NCBI RefSeq assembly: GCF_000423545.1
Contig: NZ_AUIE01000008.1
Coordinates: forward strand, 1-64,000
Reading direction: 5' to 3'
DNA length: 64,000 nucleotides
Origin: Metapseudomonas resinovorans DSM 21078
GTDB taxonomy: Bacteria > Pseudomonadota > Gammaproteobacteria > Pseudomonadales > Pseudomonadaceae
Of this stretch, positions 26,459-36,179 are shown piece by piece. Below the pieces are notes generated by a model. It was not told where the DNA came from. It worked only from the letters and a program-made list of their open reading frames with translations, and did not search any database. The position numbers were made by a program, and so were the translations under genes. Position 1 is the first letter of the stretch; each line of letters opens with the position of its first letter.

Positions 26459-27769
26459 TCAGGGGTTGAGGGGTTTGAGCCCGTGTCCTTCAGGGCGCAC
26501 CTTCTTCCGTACCGATACCGCTCGCCGTACATCCGGCAGGACCCGCCTCAGGTCGGCAGGTGCTTGACTCGGCGCCGAAGCCGCCCCGTAGCGAGATTTG
26601 AAGAAGCCTAGCAAACGATCTGAGAATGCGTCGCATGATGTGTCGGAAAATTCAGACAGGGTCCGATTTCCCGTGCTCCGCCGAACCCAGAGGTAAAGGC
26701 CGCCCAATTGTGTGGGGCGCCCCTTCAACTGGCGGCGGGCGAGCTTCCAGGCATAGTCGGGGGATTCCAGCCAGGCCCGTTTTCGTGCCGCTCTCCAGCG
26801 CCGCAGCGACGCCAGTGCCACCCTGCCCCAGGGCCGGCCGAGATAGGCCAGGCCACCGCCCAGCACCAGGAACATCCCCAGCAACATCCCGTGGCCGGAA
26901 AGCCGGAGGCGGGTTTTCTGACCCAGGGCTCGCAAGTCTTCGCTGATGGAAAACGGCGCCTGGTAGTCGCCCTTGGCGGCCTTCAGCTCGACCGTCGGTA
27001 CCGCGGCGCTGTGGCCCTCACCTGTCGCGACGTCCCACCACTTGAGCTCGATGGCGGGCAAGTCGATCTCCCCGGCCTCGCCGATCACGTAGGTGACCGA
27101 GTCCTCGCGGACGCCACCCAGGGTACCGCCCCGGCCATCGCTGAGCGGCGTCACGCGTGGCGTTTGCACGTAGCGCTTGAGCCCGTTCACCTCGACGAAC
27201 TCGGGTGGTGGCAGCAGCATGGCCTGGGCACCTTCTGCTTGCACCTTGACCCGGCGGGTGATGCTGTCGCCAACCCGCAATGGGTCATGGGAGCGCTCGA
27301 TTTCCTGGGTGAAGGTGACGCTCGTCGCAACCAGCCGATGGCCGTCCGACTCACCGGCCAACTCCTTGGCGGCGAAGGCCAGGGGCTGACTGCGCACCTT
27401 GACCGGGCCGCTGGCCTGGCCGGGTTGCACCTGGAATTCCAGCGCAGGAATCTCGAAGCGCTGCGCCGCCTGCGGGGTGATCTGATAGATGAAGCGCAGG
27501 CCGAAGAAGGTCTTGCCATCCTGCTGCTCGGTCAGGTGCTGCGCCTCGCCACTGGGCGGGTTCACAACCGCCCCCGGCAGCTCCAGCTTCGGCAGGATGG
27601 GGGCTGCGGTGAACCAGGTGTCTACGAGCAGGTCCACCTCCAGATTGATTGTGCCGCCCACCATCACCGAGTCGGCGGGAGCCAGACGGTTCTGCACCCG
27701 TACTTCGGGTTCCTCGGCCATCACCAACCGCGGCAGGCAGAGCAACAGACACACCAGCAGCCGTTTCAT
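26459..27769 (-). CDS. batD: BatD-like membrane protein
   Basis: A 436-residue protein. The signal peptide is MKRLLVCLLLCLPRLVMAEE. Beta-sandwich domains follow ('VQNRLAPADSVMVGGTINLEVDL', 'GDSITRRVKVQAEGAQAMLLPP'). One transmembrane segment at about 300-322 (GMLLGMFLVLGGGLAYLG) precedes a cytoplasmic basic tail. This is BatD/oxygen-tolerance protein architecture. It is the last Bat gene of the MoxR-VWA unit and its ATG overlaps the upstream stop (ATGA). Confidence 0.82.
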   Translation of the reverse strand: MKRLLVCLLLCLPRLVMAEEPEVRVQNRLAPADSVMVGGTINLEVDLLVDTWFTAAPILPKLELPGAVVNPPSGEAQHLTEQQDGKTFFGLRFIYQITPQAAQRFEIPALEFQVQPGQASGPVKVRSQPLAFAAKELAGESDGHRLVATSVTFTQEIERSHDPLRVGDSITRRVKVQAEGAQAMLLPPPEFVEVNGLKRYVQTPRVTPLSDGRGGTLGGVREDSVTYVIGEAGEIDLPAIELKWWDVATGEGHSAAVPTVELKAAKGDYQAPFSISEDLRALGQKTRLRLSGHGMLLGMFLVLGGGLAYLGRPWGRVALASLRRWRAARKRAWLESPDYAWKLARRQLKGRPTQLGGLYLWVRRSTGNRTLSEFSDTSCDAFSDRLLGFFKSRYGAASAPSQAPADLRRVLPDVRRAVSVRKKVRPEGHGLKPLNP

Positions 27770-29367
27770 GGTTTTACCTCCGCAGCCTGCTGGCGAGCAG
27801 CCTCCTGAAGCATGAACTTGCGCTTGAGGAATTGCGCTGGCGAGGTGGTGAGGTTGTTCAACCAGAGTTGATCGGAAGCGGCCTGGGGGGTGTTCTGCTG
27901 CCTTTCCTGGCGGCCCTTGGCGGGCGTCTGGTCCTCCACCACCTTGTCGGCCTTTTCGTCTGGCGTGCCCGCGTCCTGCTGGTCTTCGTAGTCCTTCAGC
28001 AGTGCCTCGGCCAGGGCGAGGTTAGCCGTGGCTTCAGGGAAGTCCGCCTGCCTGGCGAGGGCCTGTTTGTAGGCGGCGATGGCCTCAGGGAACTTGAAGT
28101 GGTGAACGTAGATGTTGCCGAGGAAGAAATAGGCCGGCGCCGTGTCGAGCCGCGCAAAGCTTGCCAGGGCCGCATCGTAGTCAGCTGCCTGATAGGCCGC
28201 CACGCCCTTCCAGTAAGGATCGGCGAAGCGCGCCGCAGCCTGTGGGAAATGCCCATGTTCGAAGGCCCAACGCCCTTGCTGGTCCGGCGTGAAGAAGGCA
28301 TCCGCCAGTGCACCGGCACGGGCTGGCGCCGGTGCTGTTCCCAGCAGCACCGCCAGGAGCAACCCGCCCAGCCAGTGAACCTGCCAGCCCCGTCGCACGC
28401 AGAAGAACGCAATCAGTGCCAATGGCCAACACAGCCAGTAGCCGGCGTCTTTCCAGTGGACTTGCTGGCCGTCACCTTGCACCGCTTCGAAATGCCGCTG
28501 GGCGTGCAGTTCGATCCAGTCGAGGTCGTCCTCGTTCAGGGTCAGGCTGCCGAGGGGAGCGTTGGCCGCATCGGCGAGTCGCTTCAGTGCATCCTCATCG
28601 AAACTGGCCTGCACGGGCCGGCCATCGGCAGCGACCCGGGGCTGCCCCTTGGCATCACGCACCAGCCCGCCGTCCTGGCTACCGACTGCCAGCACCAGTA
28701 CCTGCAAGTCGCCCCCCTCCAGCCGCTTGCTGATGGCCTCGAACTGGTCGGGATCGGCGCCATCGGTCACCAGCACCAAGGTTCCGGGGGCTTTCTCGGC
28801 ATCCAGCAATACCCTCGCCTGGTCGATCACGCCCAGTACATCCTTGCCGGGTTGCGTCATGAGACCGGTGTCCAGCGCCTGGAGGAAGGTATCCAGCAGC
28901 ACCGGGTCTTCGGTCGCTGGCAACACCAGGTGTGCGCTTCCGGCATAGGCGATCAGTGCGGTACGGGGCCCTGCTCGACGCTGGATGAGGTCGTGCAGTT
29001 TGTGTCGGGCGGCGGCCAGCCGGGTGGGCGGAACATCGTCGGCATCCATGGAGGGTGACAGGTCTACAGCGAGGATCAGCGGCGCCCGGTTATCGAGGAA
29101 GTCGGGAATGTCCTGCTGCCAGGTCGGCCCAGCAGCGGCGATGCCACCCAGCACCAGCAAGGCACCGAGCAAGTGAACCGGGCGCAGGCGCTGGTCGTCG
29201 TGCGGGGTGATGACCAGGTGTTCGACGAGGTGTGGCGCGATGATGCCGTCCAACTGGCGCTTGAGGTCATGGCGACGGAGCCACGCCAACGGCAGGAGTA
29301 CTCCCGGCACGATCAGTAGCAACCAGAGCGGTCGCAGGAAGTGGAAGGCACTGAGGTCGATGTCCAT
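27766..29367 (-). CDS. batB: VWA-domain and TPR membrane protein (BatB/BatC fusion)
   Basis: A 533-residue protein. Two N-terminal membrane segments (LLLIVPGVLLPLAWL and LLGALLVLGGIAAAGP) flank a short cytoplasmic loop. The von Willebrand A domain is at about 90-290 with the MIDAS motif LAVDLSPSMDA. Another membrane pair lies at about 315-350 and TPR-like helices at about 365-480 (AAYQAADYDAALASFARL, YIHH.KFPEAIAAYKQALAR). The tail is Gln/Asp-rich. It corresponds to BatB plus BatC. It is 1 nt from the upstream VWA gene. Confidence 0.85.
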   Translation of the reverse strand: MDIDLSAFHFLRPLWLLLIVPGVLLPLAWLRRHDLKRQLDGIIAPHLVEHLVITPHDDQRLRPVHLLGALLVLGGIAAAGPTWQQDIPDFLDNRAPLILAVDLSPSMDADDVPPTRLAAARHKLHDLIQRRAGPRTALIAYAGSAHLVLPATEDPVLLDTFLQALDTGLMTQPGKDVLGVIDQARVLLDAEKAPGTLVLVTDGADPDQFEAISKRLEGGDLQVLVLAVGSQDGGLVRDAKGQPRVAADGRPVQASFDEDALKRLADAANAPLGSLTLNEDDLDWIELHAQRHFEAVQGDGQQVHWKDAGYWLCWPLALIAFFCVRRGWQVHWLGGLLLAVLLGTAPAPARAGALADAFFTPDQQGRWAFEHGHFPQAAARFADPYWKGVAAYQAADYDAALASFARLDTAPAYFFLGNIYVHHFKFPEAIAAYKQALARQADFPEATANLALAEALLKDYEDQQDAGTPDEKADKVVEDQTPAKGRQERQQNTPQAASDQLWLNNLTTSPAQFLKRKFMLQEAARQQAAEVKP

Positions 29368-29368
29368 C

Positions 29369-30370
29369 TCAGCGCTCCTCTTGCGGCCGAGCGACCCCGG
29401 CCGGTTTCAGTCGACTCGCCAGCGCCGCGAGTCCATGGGCGACAGCAAGGAGCAGCAGTGCCCCGCCCAACGGCCACCAGAACAGGTCGCGCTTGGGCTG
29501 GTGGCTGAAGGTCTTCACCTTGTGCGGCGTGAGTTGATCGAGGGTGGCGTAGACCTGCTGCAGGGCATCGCGATCATCGGCACGGAAGAAGCGGCCACCC
29601 GTGGCGCGAGCGATGTCCTGCAAGGTCTGTAGGTCCACCTTGGCATCGCCACTGGCCTGCGGATCACCAATGCCGATTGTATGCACGACAACGCCCCGGG
29701 CACCTGCCATCTGAGCCGCATGCCCGGGGGTAATGGCGCTGCCGGTGTCGTTACCATCAGTGAGCAGGATCAGGACCTTCTCCTGCTCACGGGCGCTCTC
29801 CAGCAGTTTGATCGAGAGCCCGATGGCGTCTCCCAGAGCGGTATTGGGGCCGGCCATGCCGATACCCACTTCATCGAGCAATACCCGCAAGCTAGCATGG
29901 TCGAGGGTGAGCGGCGCCTGCGGATAGGCGCCAGTACCGAACACGATCAGGCCGATGCGATCGTCCTTGCGCCGGTCGATGAAGTCGCGCACCACGGCCT
30001 TCACCGCCGTCAGGCGGTCCACACGCTGGCCGCTGGCATCGGTGTAGTCGGTGGTCTGCATGGACTGGGAAATATCGATGGCAAGCATCATGTCGCGAAT
30101 CGGCTGCTCGTGTTCGATAGCCTGTTCGACGAAGACCGGGCGAGCGCAGGCCGTTACCAGCAGCGCCCAGACCAGCAGGTTCAGCACCCGTTGCCAACGG
30201 CCTCCTCCGGCCCCGGCGGTTCCCGGCGATTGCCCCACGGCGCGACTCATTGCAGCGAAGAATGGCACCCGCAAGGCGCTGCGCCCTTCCCGGTACTCGC
30301 GCAGGTAGCGCCATCCCAGCCACACCACCGGCAGCAGGAAAAGTACCCACGGGTAGTCAAACTGCCACAT
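29369..30370 (-). CDS. batA: VWA-domain membrane protein (BatA-like)
   Basis: A 333-residue protein starting MWQFDYPWVLFLLPVVWLGW. One or two N-terminal membrane segments precede a VWA domain (MIDAS LAIDISQSMQTTD, TGAYPQAPLT, LLTDGNDTGSA) at about 85-290. A C-terminal membrane segment is at about 300-320. ATG 30370 is chosen over the ORF's distant upstream start because it overlaps the DUF4381 gene end by 14 bp and begins at the membrane segment. Bat proteins form a membrane complex with the MoxR ATPase; the function in pseudomonads is unsettled. Confidence 0.87.
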   Translation of the reverse strand: MWQFDYPWVLFLLPVVWLGWRYLREYREGRSALRVPFFAAMSRAVGQSPGTAGAGGGRWQRVLNLLVWALLVTACARPVFVEQAIEHEQPIRDMMLAIDISQSMQTTDYTDASGQRVDRLTAVKAVVRDFIDRRKDDRIGLIVFGTGAYPQAPLTLDHASLRVLLDEVGIGMAGPNTALGDAIGLSIKLLESAREQEKVLILLTDGNDTGSAITPGHAAQMAGARGVVVHTIGIGDPQASGDAKVDLQTLQDIARATGGRFFRADDRDALQQVYATLDQLTPHKVKTFSHQPKRDLFWWPLGGALLLLAVAHGLAALASRLKPAGVARPQEER

Positions 30371-30863
30371 GGTGAGCCTCGATCCATTGCCGGCAGCCGG
30401 CCAGAAGCGCCCTCGCCTCCTCCTCGGGAATCGCCAGCACCTGGGCATCCGGTGCATAGGCCAGAGTGAACAGCTGCGCGGCAAACCCCTCCGGCAGCGG
30501 CGCCTTCGAACGTTGCGTGAGGAATGCCTGCCACTCGGCTCCCCCCAGGCCCGCTACCGGCGGCGCGTCCGGCATGGACAGGGCCACGCGCTTGAGCAGC
30601 TCCGGCATCTCGCGCAGTGCCGGCAGGCGTTGCTCGCCATCGGCCAGGGCCTGCCCAAGGGAGTCCAGACGGGCCAGGGCCTCGCGGCGGTAACGATCAC
30701 GCTGCCAGCGTCGCCAACGCAGCGCACCCCAGACCACCGCAATGGCCAGCAGAATCAGCAGCAGGGCCAGCCAGCCCCAGGTCTGGGGGAAATAGCTGAA
30801 AGGCGGTGCGGGAATGGCCAGCTCCTTGAGCTGGTCGATGCTGGGCACGCTCGGGGTCGTCAT
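30357..30863 (-). CDS. DUF4381 membrane protein of the MoxR/Bat operon
   Basis: A 168-residue protein. The N-terminus is IDQLKELAIPAPPFSYFPQT. There is one membrane segment at about 30-50 (GWLALLLILLAIAVVWGAL). A cytoplasmic helical part ends RQWIEAHHVAV. The position between DUF58 and BatA and the single-TM layout are those of DUF4381. Its ATG overlaps the DUF58 stop (ATGA), and its stop lies inside the batA start region. Confidence 0.85.
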   Translation of the reverse strand: MTTPSVPSIDQLKELAIPAPPFSYFPQTWGWLALLLILLAIAVVWGALRWRRWQRDRYRREALARLDSLGQALADGEQRLPALREMPELLKRVALSMPDAPPVAGLGGAEWQAFLTQRSKAPLPEGFAAQLFTLAYAPDAQVLAIPEEEARALLAGCRQWIEAHHVAV

Positions 30864-31810
30864 CGCGCTATCCCCGTCAGTCGCCCCAGTTCCCGACGAA
30901 GTTGTTCCAGGGTGTCTTCGCCGGTGCTGATCATCATCACCGGTACCTGGCTGCGCCGCAGCAGCTCGGCGACATCACGCAGCCGGCCGGATAGGAACTC
31001 GCCAAGGGGCCGGTGCACCTGGCGGCGCTCGACCTCCAGCTCTACCTGCAAGGCGCCCTGGGTGACGGTGATGCGGCCCTTGTCCGGCACCTGCAACGCG
31101 ATGGGGTCATAGACCTGCATGGCGATCACGTCGTTGTGGGCGCTGAGCTGGCGAAGCAGTTGCAACGTCTTCGGGGTGACACCGGCGAAGTCGCTGATGA
31201 TGCACACCAGATGGTCGTGGCCGGCAGCACCAATGCAACTGCGCAGCGCGATGTCGAGCTGGTCGTGATGCTCGGCATCCGGGCCGGTCGCGCTCAGCCG
31301 GTGGTTGGCGCGCACCACCGCGGCACACAGCGCCTCCACCCTCGCCCGGCTGCGCAACGGGCGGATGTGCTCGACCTGATGATCACCGAACACCAGCCCC
31401 CCAACGCGGTCACCGGCGTGAAAGGCGATCCAGGCGGACAGCGCCGCCAGCTCCGCCGCCGCCACGGACTTGAAGCAGCGCTGGGAGCCGAAATACATGT
31501 TCATGCGCTGGTCCACCAGCAACAGCGTCGGTCGATCACGCTCCTCGGTGAAGGTGCGCACGAAGGGCTTGCCGTAGCGCAGGGAGGCGCGCCAGTCGAG
31601 GTGACGCAGGTCGTCGCCGGGGATGTAGTGGCGCAGTTCGTCGAAGCTGAGCCCTCGCCCCCGAAGGCGCGAGGCATGGTTGCCGGAAAGGATGCTCGAC
31701 AGCGGCTGTCGCGACAGGAAGCTCAGGCCGCGCACGCGATGCTCCAACGCCATCATCTGGGCGAGCGAGGCGTGGACGAAGCCATCCGGAGCCGGTTGTG
31801 TCTGTTGCAT
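30860..31810 (-). CDS. DUF58 (VWA-like) protein
   Basis: A 316-residue cytosolic protein with the DUF58 core: SGNHASRLRGRGLSFDELRH then YIPGDDLRHLDWRASLRYGKP, FVRTFTEERDRPTLLLVDQR, and a VWA-like fold with CIISDFAGVTP. DUF58 proteins are the standard partner of MoxR ATPases. It is 14 nt downstream of moxR. Confidence 0.92.
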   Translation of the reverse strand: MQQTQPAPDGFVHASLAQMMALEHRVRGLSFLSRQPLSSILSGNHASRLRGRGLSFDELRHYIPGDDLRHLDWRASLRYGKPFVRTFTEERDRPTLLLVDQRMNMYFGSQRCFKSVAAAELAALSAWIAFHAGDRVGGLVFGDHQVEHIRPLRSRARVEALCAAVVRANHRLSATGPDAEHHDQLDIALRSCIGAAGHDHLVCIISDFAGVTPKTLQLLRQLSAHNDVIAMQVYDPIALQVPDKGRITVTQGALQVELEVERRQVHRPLGEFLSGRLRDVAELLRRSQVPVMMISTGEDTLEQLRRELGRLTGIAR

Positions 31811-31824
31811 GGGCTTGGCTCCGC

Positions 31825-32805
31825 TCAGGCCGGGATCGCTACCTTGTCCAGCAGGCGGTCGATGACCTGGTCTGCATTCACGCCATCGGCGATCGCATCG
31901 TAGGAAAGCTGCAAGCGGTGGCGCAGCACGGGATGCACCACGGCGCGCACATCGTCCGGCGAGACGAACTCATTGCCGGACAGCCAGGCATGGGCGCGGG
32001 ACACACGGTCCAGGGCGATGCCGCCGCGCGGGCTCGCGCCGATGTTGATCCAGCGCGCGAGGTCCGCGTCGTAATCCGCCGGCTTGCGGGTTGCGGTGAT
32101 CAGGCCCATGAAGTAGCGGTCGATGGCCTCGGACACGTGTACGCCAGACATTTCGCGGCGAGCCGCAAAGAGCACCTCCTGGGGCAGGCGCGCAGGCTCC
32201 TGGGCAGCGCTGCCGTCCTGCTGTCGCTGTTCCTCGCCACGCACCAGGCGCAGGACCTGGCTCTCGTCCTCCACCTTCGGATAGTCCAGTTTCAGCTTCA
32301 TCAGGAAGCGGTCCATCTGTGCCTCGGGCAGCGGATAGGTGCCTTCCTGTTCGATGGGGTTCTGGGTGGCCAGCACCATGAACAGACCGGGCATGGGGTA
32401 GCTCTGCCCCGACACGGTGATCTGGCGTTCCTCCATGGCCTCCAGCAAGGCCGCCTGGACCTTGGCCGGAGCCCGGTTGATCTCGTCGGCGAGAATCACG
32501 TTGCCGAACAGCGGGCCGGGCTGGAACTTGATCTGGTTGCCTTCGGCGGTCTGCTGGAGGATCTCGCCGCCGGTGATATCCGACGGCAGCAGGTCCGGGG
32601 TGAACTGGATGCGGCTCATCCGCGCATCCAGGTGGGTTGCCAGGGCCTTGACGGTGCGGGTCTTGGCCAGGCCCGGCAGGCTCTCGAGAAGCACGTGACC
32701 ATTGGCCAACAGCCCCAACAGAACATGCCGGATCGTCTGGGACTGGCCCAGGACCTGTTCAGAAACACTCGCCTCCAACCCTGCTATCTGCTCACGTGTA
32801 GTCAC
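31825..32805 (-). CDS. moxR: MoxR-family AAA+ ATPase
   Basis: A 326-residue MoxR ATPase. The Walker-A-like motif is LESLPGLAKTRTVKAL and Walker B is VILADEINRAP. Sensor and arginine residues include VLATQNPIEQEGTYPLPEAQ then MDRFL, with a C-terminal lid. The start is taken as GTG 32805 (MTTREQIAGLEASVSEQVLG) rather than the ORF's ATG 32952. Family similarity begins there, GGGA is upstream, and the longer N-terminus is low-complexity. It heads the operon moxR-DUF58-DUF4381-batA-batB/C-batD-HAD-sulfatase. MoxR works with VWA proteins as a chaperone-like complex. Confidence 0.92.
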   Translation of the reverse strand: MTTREQIAGLEASVSEQVLGQSQTIRHVLLGLLANGHVLLESLPGLAKTRTVKALATHLDARMSRIQFTPDLLPSDITGGEILQQTAEGNQIKFQPGPLFGNVILADEINRAPAKVQAALLEAMEERQITVSGQSYPMPGLFMVLATQNPIEQEGTYPLPEAQMDRFLMKLKLDYPKVEDESQVLRLVRGEEQRQQDGSAAQEPARLPQEVLFAARREMSGVHVSEAIDRYFMGLITATRKPADYDADLARWINIGASPRGGIALDRVSRAHAWLSGNEFVSPDDVRAVVHPVLRHRLQLSYDAIADGVNADQVIDRLLDKVAIPA

Positions 32806-33108
32806 TGATCGATTCCCTGTCAGAGCCTGCTCGGAAGTTGCCCGATCGCAAGCGCAACCATTGGTTTGTGGCGAGCCAGCACAACGAAGCTCATCCCTTC
32901 GAGACGAGATGCATTCGCGATCTACGGGTTTGGTAACTCTAGTCGCCAGCACGCCATGCGCTAGACGATTCCCGATCTTGGCTCAGGCTGCGGGTCGGTT
33001 GCGTGTGCAGGACAAGCATCTAGGCTGGTTAACGTTGGCCCGTGGGCACTGATGCCTGCACGAGTCGCACCAACACAAGAAATGCAAAGGACCAGCAGAG
33101 GAAGCGCC
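32806..33108. promoter_or_regulatory. Divergent moxR/fadL upstream region
   Basis: About 300 bp between the divergent moxR and fadL starts; both promoters should lie here. No strong consensus promoter or palindrome stands out by eye. GAGGAAG at about 33098-33104 is the ribosome binding site for the FadL gene. Confidence 0.45.
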
Positions 33109-34410
33109 ATGTTCAGCAGCCACCCCATGTCACTGCGCGTCGCAAGGCTCTCAACCCTGGGCTCGCTGCTGTGGCTATTGCCCGGCGCGGGCTGGGCCGG
33201 CGGCATCCTGATCTACGAAGCCGGCCAGGAAGGCGCGGGGCTGGCCAATGCCGGCGCTGCGGCGCTGGCTACCGACCCGAGCGTGCTGATGAACAATCCG
33301 GCCGGGCTGACCGAGCTTCCAGGCACCCAGATCAGCGCCAATGGCCAGGTGATCTTTGGCGATATCAGTTTCTCCCGCGATGCCAGCAACCAGTTCGACG
33401 GCAACGAAGGCGGCAATGCACTCCAATACCTGCCCGGTGCCAGCCTGTTCGTCAGTCACCAGGTCAACGACCAGGCGAGCATCGGTTTTGGCATGTACGG
33501 GAATTTCGGTCTGGCGGTGGACTACGACGATGACTGGGCCGGTCGCTACTTCACCCAGGAGGCGGCGATCATCGGTGTTTCGCTGCAACCCACCTATGCC
33601 TACAAGATCAACGACGACCTCTCCATCGGGTTCGGACCACGCATGATGTACGGCTATTACCGCACCGAAGTGGCCGTCAACAACAACCTGTTGGGCCTGG
33701 CGGACCGGCCGGACGGCCAACTGGAATACAAGGACACCGACTTTGGCGTGGGCTTCAACATCGGCCTTTTGTACCGCGTCAACGAGCGCACCCGCGTGGG
33801 CCTTGCCTACACCAGCAAGGTCGACCTGGAGTTCTCGGATCGCCCCAGCGTGGATGACATCAGCAACCCGTTGCTGAACGTTGCGCTGCGGCGACTGGAC
33901 GTAGACAACCTCGACATCGACATGGAAGTGCCGCAAACCGCGCTGTTGAGCGTGGCCCATGACCTGGACTCGCAATGGAAGCTGCTCGCCAGCCTCGGCT
34001 GGCAGGACTGGAGCGAGTTCGGGAACATCGGTGTGGAAGTGGATGCCGATAACCTCGGCACCAGCCGCACGGTCGACCGGCAGTACAAGGACACCTGGCA
34101 CGCCTCGGTGGGGGCTCAGTACCAGGCCAGCCCGAAACTCCGCTGGAGCATGGGCCTGGGTTACGACAGCTCAGCTGTGGACGACGAAGACCGCACCGTG
34201 GACAACCCCATGGCCGAGTCCTGGCGCCTGGCGGCCGGCGTGAACTATGCGGTGGAAGAAGGCCTGGATCTGCATATGGCGTACACCCTCATCTGGCTGG
34301 GTGACATGGATGTGGAGCAAACCAAGCAGCGCTCGGGCAATAGCCTTTCCGGGAGCTTCGACAACAGTTCCCTGCACGTCATTGGCGGGGGCGCGACCTG
34401 GCGTTTTTAG
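33109..34410 (+). CDS. FadL-family outer membrane long-chain fatty acid/hydrophobic compound porin
   Basis: A 433-residue outer membrane protein. The signal peptide ends GAGWA-GG. The FadL motifs follow: GAGLANAGAAALATDPSVLM then NNPAGLTELPGTQ. Alternating strands run to a terminal aromatic (VIGGGATWRF). FadL-type barrels carry long-chain fatty acids or hydrophobic compounds across the outer membrane by lateral diffusion. Start ATG 33109 is chosen (MFSSHPMSLRV) because GAGGAAG lies just upstream. A terminator hairpin follows at 34426. It could feed the fatty-acid genes at 61-64 kb, but that is inference. Confidence 0.9.
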   Translation: MFSSHPMSLRVARLSTLGSLLWLLPGAGWAGGILIYEAGQEGAGLANAGAAALATDPSVLMNNPAGLTELPGTQISANGQVIFGDISFSRDASNQFDGNEGGNALQYLPGASLFVSHQVNDQASIGFGMYGNFGLAVDYDDDWAGRYFTQEAAIIGVSLQPTYAYKINDDLSIGFGPRMMYGYYRTEVAVNNNLLGLADRPDGQLEYKDTDFGVGFNIGLLYRVNERTRVGLAYTSKVDLEFSDRPSVDDISNPLLNVALRRLDVDNLDIDMEVPQTALLSVAHDLDSQWKLLASLGWQDWSEFGNIGVEVDADNLGTSRTVDRQYKDTWHASVGAQYQASPKLRWSMGLGYDSSAVDDEDRTVDNPMAESWRLAAGVNYAVEEGLDLHMAYTLIWLGDMDVEQTKQRSGNSLSGSFDNSSLHVIGGGATWRF

Positions 34411-34425
34411 AAACACGTGAAAACT

Positions 34426-34449
34426 GAATGCCCTCCTCGGAGGGCATTC
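34426..34449. terminator. Bidirectional terminator hairpin
   Basis: A perfect 11-bp stem (GAATGCCCTCC / GGAGGGCATTC) with a 2-nt spacing lies between the convergent FadL (+) and AspT-family (-) genes. It is symmetrical, so it can serve both. There is no long T run on either side. Confidence 0.75.
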
Positions 34450-34496
34450 TTGCCTCTGGTCACTGATGCCAGTACGGCTCGACGGCGTGCCGGCCC

Positions 34497-36179
34497 TTAG
34501 CTGGATGCGAACACGATGATTGGACCGCACACCGCCAGCAGCACATTGGAAATCGCATAGCAGACGGTAAAGCCGATCACCGGCGTGTTGCTGCCGGACT
34601 GCTCGATGATCTTGTTCATGGACGCCGCTTCCGTCTGCGCCCCGGCCAATGCGCCGAACAGGATCATCGGGTGCAGGCGCAGCACATAGCGCCCGAAATA
34701 GAGCGCCACCAGCGGCGGTACCAGGGTGACTATCACGCCCGAAATCAGCAGTGCGACGCCCTGCTCCTGCATCGCCGCGATGGCTGCCGGCCCGGCCAGC
34801 AGGCCCACCACGGCACCGAAGGCGGTGAGGCCGAACTCGGAAAACGCCCATTGCGCGGCCGGCGGCAAGGCGCCGATTTCGGGGTGTCGGGAGTTGTACC
34901 AGCCGATCAGCAGCGCCACCAGCAATACGCCGCCGCCAACGCCCAGTTCAATGGGGATCATCCCAATATGGGTGGAGAGCATGCCCAGCAGCGCGCCCAG
35001 CACCATGCCCAGGCTGTGCACCGCGATATCAGACTTGTAACTGCGCTCACGCACGCGCCCCAACTGGGCGGCCAGCGCATCGATGCTCGAAGAACGACCG
35101 GTAAGGGAGATCACGTCACCACGGCGCAATACGGTGTTGGGCAGCAGCGGCAGGTCGAGCCCCTGGCGGGTGATGGTGTTGATGAAGCAGCCCATGCGGT
35201 TCGCGCCGACCAGGTGCGACCTGATCTCGTGGATGGTCTTGCCGGACAACTCGGCGGAGGTCAGCACGATGTCCGCCGATTTGGTCGGGAACGACAGCGA
35301 CTCCGGGTGATCCACCTCCGGGCCGATCCAGCCGTCCAGTTCGCCCACAGCTTCGCGCAGCGCATAGACGCCAGCGATGTCACCCGCCTGCAACACGAGG
35401 TCGGGTTCACGGTCATGGATCTGCCCCGTGCGCACCACACGCTCGATGCTCAGGGACGGGTGCAGTCGCTCGATATCGGCGACGGACCTGCCCTGCGCCC
35501 CCTCGGCGACCCGGTGCGCTCGCACCACGATGCGGGTGTAGGGAATGCTGATGATGTTCTCGTTGCTGGCGATGCCAAGCTCCAGCTCCAGCTCCCGAGC
35601 CGAAGTGCGCAAGTCCACCCCCAGCAGCTTGGGCGCGATGCTGCCGACGAAGACGATCAGGCCGATGGTGCCGAACAGATAAGTAATGGCGTAGGCGATG
35701 GCCATATGGCTGTTGAGCTGGGCCTTGGCCGCATCGTCAAGGGGCAACTGGGCGATGGCGCTGCCGGCGGTGCCCATGATCGCGGTGTCGGTCAGGGCGC
35801 CGGCGCCGAGGCCTGCGGTGAAGCCTGCGTCGAAGTGGTAGTAGGCGTTCACCGCCAGGATGGTGCCCAGGGCGGTGGCGCAGAGCACCACGGAAAACAG
35901 CACGAGCTTGAGGGTGCCCCGGTTGAGGCTACCGAAGAACTCCGGGCCGCTTTTGAAGCCCACGGCGTAGATGAACAGCACGAAGAACACCGACTTCAAC
36001 TCGTGGGGTACTTCCAGGCCGATCTGGCCGATGATCAGACCCATCAGCAAGGCGCCAGCCACCGAACCCAGGTGGAAACTGCCCAGCCTGATCCGGCCGA
36101 TCAGTACGCCCAGGGCGATGGCCAGGAAGACGGCGATCTCCGGGTTCGAGCGCAGGGCGCCGAGTACGAAGTCAATCAT
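34497..36179 (-). CDS. AspT/YidE-family transporter with TrkA-C domains
   Basis: A 560-residue membrane protein with about 10-11 membrane helices in two halves (1-185 and 380-560). They flank a cytosolic region (about 200-370) with two TrkA-C-like ('RCK_C') domains, such as RSVADIERLHPSLSIERVVR and GKTIHEIRSHLVGANRMGCF. The repeat motif GxxxGALTDTxxMGTAGSA in half one and GALAGAQTEAASMNKIIEQS in half two is typical of the aspartate:alanine exchanger family. The substrate is unknown. It is translationally coupled to the MscS-type gene (ATGA). Confidence 0.88.
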   Translation of the reverse strand: MIDFVLGALRSNPEIAVFLAIALGVLIGRIRLGSFHLGSVAGALLMGLIIGQIGLEVPHELKSVFFVLFIYAVGFKSGPEFFGSLNRGTLKLVLFSVVLCATALGTILAVNAYYHFDAGFTAGLGAGALTDTAIMGTAGSAIAQLPLDDAAKAQLNSHMAIAYAITYLFGTIGLIVFVGSIAPKLLGVDLRTSARELELELGIASNENIISIPYTRIVVRAHRVAEGAQGRSVADIERLHPSLSIERVVRTGQIHDREPDLVLQAGDIAGVYALREAVGELDGWIGPEVDHPESLSFPTKSADIVLTSAELSGKTIHEIRSHLVGANRMGCFINTITRQGLDLPLLPNTVLRRGDVISLTGRSSSIDALAAQLGRVRERSYKSDIAVHSLGMVLGALLGMLSTHIGMIPIELGVGGGVLLVALLIGWYNSRHPEIGALPPAAQWAFSEFGLTAFGAVVGLLAGPAAIAAMQEQGVALLISGVIVTLVPPLVALYFGRYVLRLHPMILFGALAGAQTEAASMNKIIEQSGSNTPVIGFTVCYAISNVLLAVCGPIIVFASS